This document shows positions 1 through 13,370 of a DNA stretch of 64,000 nt, one piece after another. The DNA is taken from contig CM063503.1 of the NCBI GenBank assembly GCA_032207245.1, forward strand, positions 100,906,193 to 100,970,192. Reading direction: 5' to 3'. The position numbers and the translations under genes are program-made. The first letter of the stretch is position 1; the number at the start of each line of letters is the position of its first letter. A model generated the notes under the pieces. It worked only from the letters and a program-made list of their open reading frames with translations, searched no databases and was not told the origin of the DNA. The stretch is from Pardosa pseudoannulata (taxonomy: Eukaryota > Arthropoda > Arachnida > Araneae > Lycosidae).

Positions 1-860
<860 letters not shown>

Positions 861-889
861 GATTTAAAATGTAGATTAATTTTAAGAGA

Positions 890-1135
890 TTTTAATTAGG
901 GATTCTTTTACTGAGAGTGACGCGGCGTGAGGAGTTAGCCACATAAATACGGCTCACGCGCAGTGATCTGGGCAGAGAGCAGTGTGCACATTTCAAGGTC
1001 AGACCTGTAGCTCTCCGAAGCAGTTAAGCCAGCCTTTGTTAGAAGTTGGGCGCCAATGTGAGACGCCATTAAAAATGATTGTCGAGTAGTGTGGTTTGAG
1101 ATTTAAATAAAGGATGAAAATGATGGCATGATTCA
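890..1135. mobile_element. Possible LTR-retrotransposon remnant
   Basis: A GC-richer island between two (TA)n arrays. On the minus strand, TTGGCGCCCAAC (1056 to 1045) directly follows a segment ending CACA. This is the arrangement of an LTR end next to a tRNA primer binding site in Gypsy-type elements. The plus strand carries a TATA-like CATAAATA near 941 and AATAAA near 1107, so the orientation is ambiguous. No gag or pol coding is visible beside it. It could be a solo LTR or another repeat. Confidence 0.3.
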
Positions 1136-1152
1136 AGTGTCATTTAATGATA

Positions 1153-1158
<6 letters not shown>

Positions 1159-1221
<63 letters not shown>
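1159..1221. repeat. (AT)n microsatellite
   Basis: About 31 uninterrupted AT units directly upstream of the decayed Tc1-like element. Confidence 0.97.
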
Positions 1222-1224
<3 letters not shown>

Positions 1225-1429
1225 GGGCAAGTGTCTGGTACAGTTGTTAGATTGGTTACTGCTGTACAATAGCATGTTTAAATAGGTATAATTGCATTTG
1301 AACGTAGTGTTATAATTGATGCACGAGAGATGGAACATAGCATCTTCTAGGTAGAGATGGAATACGGAATTTCAAGTACGATCACTTCTCAAGTGTGCCA
1401 TAAATATGCAGAATCCAGTAAAACATCCC

Positions 1430-2201
1430 CGACATCGCTGCGGCCAGAAAACGATCGTGCAAGAACGGGACTAACGACGACTGGGGAGAATCATTAAATG
1501 TGACAGATGTGCAACACATCATTAATTGCTGCATATTTCTATGCTGGGCCATCTACAAGTGTCAGAATGCGAACCATTCAACAAAACATCGTCCATATGG
1601 GACATCGGAGCCCAAAGCTCACTCGTGTACCCTTGATGACTGCACGACACCAAACTTTACATCTTGATTGGGCTCTTCACCACCGACATTGGACTGTTCA
1701 TGACAGGAAACACGTTGCCTGGCCGGAAGTGTCGTTTCAAATTGTATCGAGTGGATGGATGCGTACGGGTATGGATGCAACCTCATGAATACATGTAACC
1801 TGCATGTCAAAAGGGAATTATTGGAGGCTTTGTGATAGTATGGGGCGACTGCAGTTGGAGTGATATGGAACTCCTGATACGTCTAGATACTCTGACAAGT
1901 TATATGTAAGCATCCTGTCTCATCACCCTCACCCATTCATTGCCATCTAGCAAGACAATGTGACACCACACTTGTCCAGAATTTCTGGCCACCAAAATCT
2001 CCAGATATGAACATCGTTGAAAATATCTGGAATACCTTCCAATGTGCTGTTCATAAGAGATCTCCACATCGTTCTGTTAGGAATTTATCGACAGTCCTGT
2101 AGAATACATAGTAGCAGTTACCTCCATTACTTTAAACATTAATCCAGTTCATGGCGCGTCGTGTTGCGGCACTTCTACTTCCTCACGGGGTCCCTACTTG
2201 A
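1430..2201 (+). pseudogene. Decayed Tc1/mariner-superfamily transposase
   Basis: A Tc1-like DDE transposase broken by frameshifts and stops. The longest readable piece (1507-1788) holds the end of the DNA-binding region and the start of the catalytic domain: TRVPLMTARHQTLHLDWA, then HRHWTVHDRKHVAW, both typical of Tc1-like proteins. Later pieces in other frames read QDNVTPH (second catalytic Asp, codon 1954-1956), WPPKSPDMNIVENIW (catalytic Glu, codon 2019-2021) and a C-terminus RRVAALLLPHGVPT with a stop at 2199-2201. The first catalytic Asp is lost (WPEVSFQ where WSDESRF is usual). Only about 65 bp separate the second Asp and the Glu, where about 105 are expected, so there is an internal deletion. 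Terminal inverted repeats were not identified. It is a different Tc1-like lineage from the intact element at 39.9-41.4 kb. Confidence 0.88.
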
Positions 2202-2301
2202 TATTACGCTGGTGTATTATTTTTTTCTTCTTCAGAGTAAATTATTACAAATATATGAATACCCGTTATGTCAAAACATTGGTATTTATGCTAAATTTTA
2301 A

Positions 2302-2819
2302 CCCTTAGCTCTCCGTTGGTTCCGGTAAGCAGCCAACCAGCATTTGTTTCGCAGCTCCGTAGAATCCTCTGCGGAGCCAAATCTTTTTATCATGATTATG
2401 CTTAAAATACTGCTGAATCGTCGGCTTTTGCATTTGTTATCTGTAGTGCTCAGTCTCTGTACAGTTAACAATTTAGAGTTGAGTGGTAGTGAAGGATTAA
2501 AAGGTATTGCAAAAGACAAATGTTGATTATAATTCTGATATTCAAAGCAGTGGTTCTGAAATTATACTACTCAATGAAATCCAGAATGCATATGGGAAGA
2601 TTTTTCCAAAGATATCACATAATGGTGAATTACAAAATTTAAAATTCATCTTTCATTTGAAAGAAGAAAGTGCATACGTATCAAATAAACAAAATTAAAA
2701 ACATTCACAAGCTGTGATTTTTCTCACTTAAAATAAAACTCCATTTCACTAGTTCCGCTGTGAAAATGTGTCGGAGTTACTGGTAGGGAGTGGTACAAAA
2801 ATGTGAGGAGCTCTAAGGG
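2302..2819. mobile_element. Probable piggyBac-like MITE
   Basis: The left end reads TTAA (2298-2301) followed by CCCTTAGCTC. The right end read on the minus strand is CCCTTAGAGCTC, so the segment has imperfect inverted ends of the CCC-starting piggyBac type. The left TTAA is present; the right flank is AATT, so the target duplication is mutated. Inside, a short acidic stretch (DYNSDIQSSGSEI, around 2523-2561) resembles the acidic N-terminus of piggyBac transposases, but this is weak. It is about 518 bp with no usable coding. Confidence 0.5.
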
Positions 2820-4433
2820 AATTATTAGAATTATTATACTTTATTAGAAAAATTACTATATTTCTTATCTACAACTATAAATTTTTATTGCTTTGAACTA
2901 ATCTTGAATAAATAAGAAATTTTTCCCACTTTTAATCCTCTATGCTAAAATCTGTAGCGTACAATAAAACCTGGTTCTTATAATGCGCTATATACATTAA
3001 ACATAATAATGCAGAAACTTTTCACAAATTTATTCTTTGAAATACTAGAAATAAAATAAGAATTTTTATGATGTTACAGTAAAAATGTGATAGAGTGGTT
3101 TTAAACTTCAACAGGTTTATATGCTTACTTTTAAATACGAAATTCTTTGGTATATTATTTGCTGTTTTCATTAACAACGAACTTTTATTAAATCTTCAGA
3201 GTTTTCTCTTTGTATCATAAAATTTGCAGGCTTTAAAAGTTTTGGATATAATAATACGGACTATTTAATGAAAATAAACAGTCCGTATAAGGCAATCACA
3301 GATTTTAACAAAAATATATTTTTTCTTATATCCACGGTACATTTTTTCAAAGACGTGTCTTAGAAATACATGCATTAAATGTAATAATATATAGCAACTA
3401 CAGTAACTAATATCTATAGATAAATACATCATAACTTAAAATTTTTTACGTATCTAGAAGTAAATCTATTATTATTGTACCTATTTTCTATTTTCAACTG
3501 CAAAAGGTATATTTGACATTTACCCAATCTAAAATGAGTTTTTAATGTATTTAAATAATATTTGAAATTAGAGCAATACTATTAAAAAAATTAAAAAAAG
3601 TAATCATACTTATATAACAATATTAAAATAATGACATATTTCAGCTTAAAACAACTTATAGAAAGATACATATTTATAGAAAATTGATGCGTGTTGTGAA
3701 AACAGTTTTTACACATTATCATTTTTATAACATTTACTTAAAATGTATTATTCAATATTTCAATACACATTTTCTATTAGAACATAAAAGAACATACAAT
3801 TAAAAACGTATTATTTCGTGAAGTGTTTTAAACACGCATAAAATACACATTTATGACCTTTTTTCTAACACTAGAAATTAATTCTACGAAAACGTTCCTT
3901 CGCGTTTGAGGAAAAATTAGTACTGAAAATGAGTTCTGTCGTGCAAAGTTAGCCTTAATTGATTTTCAATAATTCTATTAAATAAAAGTGCGATTATTCA
4001 TGAAAATTTGAAGCCTAACATTTCATTATTTATAGACATTATTCAGTGCCAAACCACGAATACAGATTATTCCCTAGAAATTAAAAACTTCTGGTGAACA
4101 AAAAAGTAAAATACAATCGGATCTGTTTTACAAATTATTTTCCATTTACTAGGTAGGTTTCTATGGAGTGCATTTATTTTCTGTCCTTGCCACAGAATAC
4201 AAATTTTTCTAGATTATTATTTGAGTAATTTCATTTAGCATGCATCTGCACGTCGCAGGAAACAGTGAAAAAGTAGAATATCCGCGGTAAATGTAGCTTT
4301 ACACGAAATCCTAGCACCACAGAACAAACTGTATAAATGTTGCGTGCTCAAAAGCCCTAAAAATATATGTCTAAAATGCTGAATAAATACCTATGCTGTT
4401 AAACTGTCGGCTTACTGGAAATTCTGAAAGAAC
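2820..4433. other. AT-rich non-coding stretch
   Basis: No open frame, tandem repeat or inverted ends recognised. A slightly GC-richer patch lies around 4140-4340. Confidence 0.6.
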
Positions 4434-4974
<541 letters not shown>

Positions 4975-6834
4975 GTGAGTGTGCGTGGGTATACATTTAA
5001 GACAGATACTGACATAAACATATGTTTAAGAGTATTTTGTGCTTTGATTGTGCAGTGATTTCAAATTTTAATTACTTAAAACCAATTAGAGTGGTTAATT
5101 TAATATTCTTTTTTCATTTAAAATCATAATTTACTAAATGGATCAAGAGCTTTAGAACTCCGCTCATGGCATAGTTGTTCGTAGCCATTTATGATACGTT
5201 CGGTTCAGCTTTCATTTGCAAGCCATCATGTAGCAAAAGAGTAGACCATAGTGATATAAATTAAACCAATTAATCGATTAATAGGGATCATTTTTTCGTG
5301 AAGTGCTTCTGTCGTGTAGTGTTATGGTTGATTGTATATGACCGAATTACGAAATTTATAATTTATTTTATATTTAATGCTGACAGTCTGACATAGTGTA
5401 GTTTTTGTGCTGACACATGTGACTCACTGTTTTATCCCTTTCTTTAATAGACGAATTATAATTAATACATTTTCTTAAAATCTTTAAAATTTTGTAACAT
5501 TTAAAGATTCAATTTTCAATATAAACATGAGTGAGAAAAAGAAGTTGCGCATATATTTCTAGTGACTAAAGAGAAAATATCCTTGAAAATTCAAAACTGT
5601 ACATAATTTCTAAGCGTCTTTAGATTTAGAGAACGCATGAGCTTATCCGATATTTTAAATTCAAGAAACTGTTGACGTTTCAAAGAAATGAGTTTTGGAC
5701 ATAAAAATGCAAGGTAACTTTTAAGGCTATCACTTGAAAAAAGAAAGTAGCAGTTTGGTAAAACCATAGAATGGAAAAACTGTTTCGTAAAGAGAAGACA
5801 GGAAGATGTTGCTAAGAGGAGACACAGAATGATATCCAGTTTACACTATCCAAATTATTTTCCAAGAACTATGTGAAAGCATCATTTACGCTAATGAGCA
5901 GGCCGGAATATTTCTTGGGACTAAGTTGTTTAATAAATGTTTAAGACAAAATGATTGGATATGAGCTTCTGTTTTACATTTTTTTCTTAAAGCAGATTTG
6001 GTTTACTGAACAGTTGGATAAGCGTACAGCATTGATCGTCGACGCTTGAAAAGATTTAACTAGCACATCAGGTAAGATTGAACCCATCCGACAATCCTTA
6101 GTCTCTTGGTTTTTTTCTGTGCTATGAAATTCCCGGATTCAAATTGTAGCAAATGCTTTAAAACTCATTTCTGTTGTGAACTTTGACTGCATACGTGATA
6201 TAAATATTTCTTACCATTTATTGGTTCTTTTTTCCCACACTCTTCATAAATGTTTTAATAATTTTCGGCGACTAAAAATGGTTTTAAATCTGCAGTTCTT
6301 TTGTAATTCGTCATCCTCTATTTCCATGCTACTATCCGTTGTGATGTTATTGGTAAATTTCGTCAACACCCTGTATGTATCCCCATCACCTCATGCTGCA
6401 TATTGTGTGATAAAAATAGTATTTAAAATGTAAATCTATATTAATATTTATTCCTTTCCCTGTTCTTTTTCATAAAAGGCAATTTCTAGTAAATTTTACA
6501 TTGAAATTAATTTGCTCTGTTTTTAGACATGATAAATATCTTTAATTCTCAACCTGCTTTACAATTTCCAGTTTAAAATTTATTCTAAAGGTTCCGTCTT
6601 AATTTTATTCTTTACAAGTATTTTTCCTATAAAGTGAGAAATAATTTGATTTAAGTAACATAGATTTACTTATCATCCTTTAATATATTTACTAATGCAT
6701 AGAGAGAAAAAAATCTGTATTAAGAATACTAAACATTTAAAGTTATTTTTGAGAGCTTAAAACGTAATCGTCTGAATCCATTATAGTGTCTGATAAGAGA
6801 TTTACGATATATTTCAGGAAGATAATGATTGATT
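4975..6834. other. AT-rich non-coding stretch
   Basis: No convincing gene. A GC-richer patch at 5150-5310 and another at 5760-6080 may be old repeat fragments, but I could not assign either. The longest open frame (6176-6433) has no recognisable domain and lies in AT-rich sequence. Confidence 0.5.
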
Positions 6835-6995
6835 TACGAAGCTTAATAGTGTAATTGCCCATCTCTCAAAGTTAGGGCCGAGGTTAATCTCTAAGGGCTC
6901 AGCAATCTAATCACGTTATTGCTATCTCCATTCTTTTAGCCACGTAATGGTAATCTCTGATAGAGGGGAGTTTTCCTGCTGACATCGAGTTTTAA
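6835..6995. other. Candidate conserved non-coding / enhancer-like island
   Basis: This block stands out from its AT-rich surroundings by balanced composition and a cluster of homeodomain-type cores: TGTAATTGCC (6850), GGTTAATCTC (6883), CTAATCACG (6908), CACGTAATGG (6941) and GGTAATCTC (6949). It has no open frame. Function is inferred from composition and motif density only. Confidence 0.25.
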
Positions 6996-8049
6996 CTTTC
7001 TTTAGGACATACATTCTTCCATATTAAGTAAATCATTTTTATTCTAACAATTTTGGAAAGCGCAAAGAAGAGGAATTTGTCTAAAAGGTTCAATTAACTA
7101 TGCATTAAATGTTTTAATTTACTAATAAACATAATGCTTAACATTACTTTATAAAGTTAAAATTTTAATACATGATACAGATTTAAGAGAGGAAATAAAA
7201 TAAAGTTATAAATTTAATAAATAATAGGGTTTTAAAACAGCAAATAAAGTGAAATCATTTAATATATACCTAAAAATAGTTAATCCTAAATTTTATATGT
7301 ATAAACAAAACTTGATTAGTTATATTTAATTTTATATACTCCTAACTTTATGTTTTGGATTATGAATGAGCAAAAATTGAGATATAATTAGGATAAATTC
7401 AACTTCACTCGATTTTACATTGGGATATTATATTTATTTAAACTTTATTATTTCACTTAACAATATTATCCATGAAACTTTTACAATAACATAAATTTTA
7501 TTTTTAATGTTTGTTTTTTATGTTTATGACTAAAATATTAAAAGTCGAATATACCTTATTTACAGATTTTGGCTTGAAATTTTAAAAATGTTGTTAGTTG
7601 TGAAATATAATTTTATAAGTTTTATTTAAAGGTAGAAACGTAGAGTTTAGTAGTAGGTAAAAAGTTTTGTTTTGACAAAATATTTCAAATCAAAATGTTG
7701 AAAATAATACGAAGTAATGGATATTTATAACTTAATTAATTCCAGATAATTATAGTTACCTACATATTACCTTTATTTTATTTTCCTTCGAAATTAAATT
7801 TCTCCATTAATATTGTAGTTTCCAAGGAAAATTCATAGTTCGTTTTCCTATAATTTAGAAGATGAATTACTTGCATCAATCAATAATATGTCTTTCAGTG
7901 ATCTGCTGTATAAATATCATTTATCCAAGAATTTTGGAGCTAAAAATGGAATAATCGTCAATAAATGATTTAAATGGTATTAATTAATATTCGTTGCCCT
8001 AAAACCGTGTAATGTTGATATAATGATTATTTTTATGTAGATATTTCTC
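6996..8049. other. Very AT-rich non-coding stretch
   Basis: No gene or repeat structure recognised. Confidence 0.6.
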
Positions 8050-8609
8050 TTAACCCCTTCCGGTAAAATGACGAGTCTAGCTCTTCATTAGTTTTTCATT
8101 CCATACCGCACAATGACGAGCTACACTCGTCATGCGATTAAAGGTACTGTTAAATATGATAATTAATTTAGTTTAAAATTTCTAGTGTACTGAATTTGGC
8201 AACACTTTTATCACTTGTGAAAATCACAAGTCACTATTGCATATTGTTTACTTGGTACAAGTCATTGCCAAATTAATGAGTCAGAATAACCTACTAAGAA
8301 ATGCCGTGTGTGTTACAAGAATCAAATTAAAAGTGAGACTACTTGGCGGTGTAAACAATTAAGAATTCCTTTGCACTTTGTTTTGAAAAGTACCTCTAGC
8401 TTGAAGACTATTATCTGTATACCTTATTAATGTTTTGCTTTGATATTTTCTTAATTTTACTGTTTCTGATATTATTTAACACTATGGAAAAGGTGGATTT
8501 TAATTAAGAATATGTAAGAATTGTAAAATGAAACAAGTTTTTTCAATAAAAATTAAAGGGTTATTTCATGCACAGTTTTTCATTATTAAATCATACCGGA
8601 AGGGGTTAA
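8050..8609 (+). mobile_element. piggyBac-type deletion derivative with TTAA target duplications
   Basis: TTAA (8050-8053) is followed by CCCCTTCCGGTA, and the other end is TACCGGAAGGGG followed by TTAA (8606-8609). The 16-bp ends including TTAA are perfect reverse complements. TTAA target sites and C-rich ends define the piggyBac superfamily. The element proper is 552 bp. Just inside the left end are two subterminal motifs, AATGACGAG (8068 and 8112), the second within an imperfect palindrome ending CTCGTCAT. AATAAA lies at 8545-8550. The interior keeps a remnant of the transposase C-terminus, annotated separately. The strand is that of the remnant. Confidence 0.9.
8290..8427 (+). pseudogene. 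piggyBac transposase cysteine-rich domain remnant
   Basis: One frame reads PTKKCRVCYKNQ and continues KSETTWRCKQLRIPLHF before a stop. It matches the C-terminal cysteine-rich domain of piggyBac transposases, a RING/PHD-like zinc-binding fold that contacts the terminal repeats. The C-x2-C pair and the third Cys (W-R-C) remain. The fourth Cys is Leu, and the later LC is LH, so the domain is damaged. An in-frame stop lies just upstream. The catalytic domain is absent, so the element cannot encode its own transposase. Confidence 0.72.
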
Positions 8610-8786
8610 ATACGCTGGTTCAGTATATTTGATAATTACCGTAAGTATTTTTTAATTGTAAACTTACAGGTGTATTGTTTAAAATTCTAAATTAGGGATA
8701 GGGGTAACGAGTATACGATCTGTATGTCAAGTATAAAAATACTTCTAATAAAAATCACATTTTATAATCTTAAATGATTTTTATGA

Positions 8787-9140
8787 TTTCATAGTTATTT
8801 TTTGACATAATATTCCTGTTTCTTGCAGTAATTTACTTCTATTAGATAAACATGTTTCTTGTTCTAGCTCAAATTTTGAGTTCGCTCGAATAAATGCAAA
8901 CATTTACTTACCTATTTCATGTGAAACACCATTTAAGAACATTGTTGGTATTTAGAACTAAAATTTCATAGTTATTTTTTAACACAATATTCCTATTTCT
9001 TGCAGCAATTTACTTCTATTTGATAAACATGTTTCTTGTTCTAGCTCAAATTTTGAGTTCGCTCGAATAAATGCAAACATTTACTTACCTATTTCATGTA
9101 AAACACCATTTAAGAACATTGTTGGTATTTAGAACTAAAA
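8787..9140. repeat. 177-bp tandem duplication
   Basis: Two adjacent copies (8787-8963 and 8964-9140) differ at only a few positions (for example GACATA versus AACACA near the start). Both include the segment TTCTAGCTCAAATTTTGAG. The close similarity suggests a recent duplication. No coding. Confidence 0.95.
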
Positions 9141-10620
9141 TTTTATCTCAAACAGTTAGCAATAGAATAATCCGAAATTATTTATTTAGATGTGCTTTTA
9201 TGCAGTGATGGTCATGAAAATATCTAAAGCTGTTTTCATGTTAGGTTGTGAAACGTATTTTTATAACTTTTTACGTATTGAAAACAATTATTCTTAAAAC
9301 AAATTTTTATTTTAAATACCCCAAACCCCTCTTTTTTATAATCGCAGTAAATACTTTTAACATTTAAAATTAAGTTAATAAAAATAATAGAAATATTAGA
9401 TAAAATTGATCAGTTACATAAAGTGCTTACATACATTAATAGCATATGCATGGTCATCTATACAATAAAAGACTTTTTACTAAAACAATACAGATTGTCG
9501 CATTGTATAGAATTAACTTTACGCCTATTTTATGGAAACAATTAATATAATGAATTTTACAACATAAGTTTTCTACATTTTTAGTGAGGCATGTCTATAT
9601 AAATTGACATTTACTGGATTATATATCTAGCTCGAATTTTGTTATTGCTGGAATGAAAGCAAACTTAGCAAAATTCAGTTAAATTCAGTTTATCCCACTT
9701 TAGTTAGAGTTCAGTTTCGAGTACAGTAATGGATAATATTATAGGGAATTAATTAAAACTGTTTCTGAAATTTGATTTACCGTTGTATTCAAATCATGAA
9801 TCAATATCATGAATCAATTTGGAACTATATCTGTACGCTGAAGAAACTCTTCCGTATAATCATTTTTGTTAGTTGAATCTTAAAAAATGGATATTTTTAT
9901 TAAATTCTCTCAATAATCGCAATCCCCCATGGACTGTTGCAAAAAATTTAGTTTAACATGAATTAGTTGTTTTTCTATTTCCAGTATTCTTTTGCAAAAC
10001 AGTTGAACTTTAGGTTTAAGCATCGTTTCTAATAAAAGTAATTATTTATGATTTTATTGAAAACTCCAAAAGGCATTTTCAGTTTTGGTACAGTAAGTCT
10101 TAAAGCGAAAATTATTTTTAGAATATATTCTTATTTTTATTAGTTCCTGTTCAAAAAAGGTTTGATGAGGATTTAGGGACTTTTTTACTATCATATATGT
10201 CATATTTTTACTTCAAAATTAATAAATAAAAATCATTTTTTCACGTAATAACGTCGAATATTATCCTACTAGATATTTTTTAAAACTAGATATTTTTCTT
10301 TAGAAAATGCATTTATGTAGACCTCGAGTCTTCTATTAATTTTAGGTTTGATATCAAATATAATTATTTTATTTTTGATTGATTTTAAATATAAACTGTT
10401 TTCTGGAATTATACTATACGTATCAAGTCATTATTTATTAATGCATTTAACAATTTTAAATAAACATAGTTGCATATAATTAAACCACATTTCTGCCTTT
10501 CCATTCGAACAATTTTACGTTTATCATTTCAAAATAAAACATTTTCAAAGTGGAATTTTCAAAGTTGAAGAAACCAGACCAAAAGTGAATGAATATTTCC
10601 ATTTTACATTCATAATTCTA
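9141..10620. other. AT-rich non-coding stretch
   Basis: No gene or repeat structure recognised. Confidence 0.6.
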
Positions 10621-10635
10621 CTTACCGTCTTCCAG

Positions 10636-10749
10636 TGTTCTGTCGTGAAAACATGTACATGTTATTATATAGGCGTGTGACCCATCCAATCAGTGTGGTA
10701 ATACTTAGTCATGGGATGACGCTGGTTGAAGCGAAACCAAGCGAGTTAT
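10636..10749 (+). other. Possible unassigned exon
   Basis: A 114-nt GC-richer block preceded by a pyrimidine-rich acceptor-like CCGTCTTCCAG (ends 10635) and followed by a strong donor GTAAGT (10750). One frame is open across all of it and includes THPISVVILSHGMTLVEAK. No domain is recognised. Splice-like motifs occur by chance in AT-rich DNA, so this is only a candidate; it could be part of a long non-coding RNA or a repeat. Confidence 0.2.
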
Positions 10750-10928
10750 GTAAGTATTACTGATTTAAGTAGGAATTAACTTTTGTGTATGTAAAATCCC
10801 CGATTTTCCAGAATGAGCAAAGACTTTCTCCTAAGTTTGCATTTTAAAGATAATTCACTCGAAATTTAATAATTTAATATAATTTACACCTATAATTAAA
10901 TTGGTTACCTTTAGATTAAATTATCATT

Positions 10929-10930
10929 AA

Positions 10931-10984
<54 letters not shown>
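10929..10984. repeat. (AT)n microsatellite
   Basis: About 28 AT units with one G substitution. Confidence 0.96.
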
Positions 10985-10987
<3 letters not shown>

Positions 10988-11165
10988 ACTGTGAAAGACC
11001 GAAATCTGGAGAATGTCGACTTTCACCGGTGAATGTCAAACATTCACGTAGTCGTTTGGTGTATGTCCGAAATATTTGCTAAATACCCTTATTTCTGACT
11101 TACACTGGTAAATGTCGACATTCACCATGCACTAATGGTGAATGTTGAACATGTCGGATATTTAT
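10985..11165. repeat. Palindromic GAATGTCGACATTC-type repeat cluster
   Basis: Directly after the microsatellite lie repeated half-sites of one palindrome: GAATGTCGAC (11012), TTCACCGGTGAATGTC (11023), AACATTCACG (11039), AATGTCGACATTCACC (11112) and TGGTGAATGTTGAAC (11136). This is more likely a transposon end or satellite unit than chance. No coding. Confidence 0.6.
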
Positions 11166-11741
11166 ATTTTCTTCTTCATAATACAGTCAAATTTATAGTA
11201 ATAGCACATGTAACTGTTGAACATAAAACAAACCGAATACTCTTAGAACAGAAAATAATACCAATAATTAACTTAATTATGTGATTGACGTTATATTATC
11301 TTATTTGTTGTACCAATTTATACTATTATAGCAATTTGAATTGCACAAGAGTCCCTTACATTTATTAATGGCATTTAGTAATTAAACATTTTGCAATGAC
11401 AACGTTTATAGACATGCCATCCACATCTCGAATTAGCTTCAGCGACTTCTCTCAGAGCGACATTTCTTGAGAAGAAATCTCATCTATGGAGAATAACTTT
11501 TCTTTACAAAATATAAACTGATTACGGGTATAAAGCTGTTTGAGCGTACCATGTTTTTTTTACTTATTTATCAAAATAGGAATCTTCTATTCCAACAACC
11601 ACCAATATATTTCGGGCATCTGTACCACGGTCGACATGAGGGACTTGTATTCACACAGTGTCATCCATTTGAGCAGGAGGAAATTTTCTTTTTGATTTTT
11701 GTAACATTTTTAGTTGCATGCATTAGAATATATATTATTTT
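11166..11741. other. Non-coding stretch between microsatellites
   Basis: A moderately GC-richer patch lies at 11400-11670. No assignable gene; the open frame near 11551-11757 has no recognisable domain. Confidence 0.5.
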
Positions 11742-12206
<465 letters not shown>

Positions 12207-12214
12207 TGTAAGTT

Positions 12215-13084
<870 letters not shown>

Positions 13085-13370
13085 CTAATACCTCACAGGA
13101 TATAGGATATAACGCAATCAATTTTTCAAAGTATTGAATCATTCATTTCATCAGTTATCAATGGTAAGCAGTTAAAGTTTGTGAAAGTTTGAGGAGTGAC
13201 TGCTCACGTGCATTAGATTAATAAATAGCTCAGAATATATAAGGCATTCAGCAATCAATTTTATAAAATACTGTACCACATATTTAATCTATTATCAATT
13301 GTTAACACTTAAAGTTCGTGAAAGTTTGACACAATGCATTTAGTCTAATAATATTATAATATCTTTCACT
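13085..13370. repeat. Diverged tandem duplication, about 150-bp unit
   Basis: Two diverged copies share GCAATCAATTTT, TTATCAAT and TTAAAGTT-GTGAAAGTTTGA in the same order (13112-13194 and 13249-13332). The copies are clearly related but well diverged. Confidence 0.55.

Noticed and set aside
6176..6433. 85-codon open frame
   Set aside because: AT-rich composition, hydrophobic low-complexity product, no start context or splice support.
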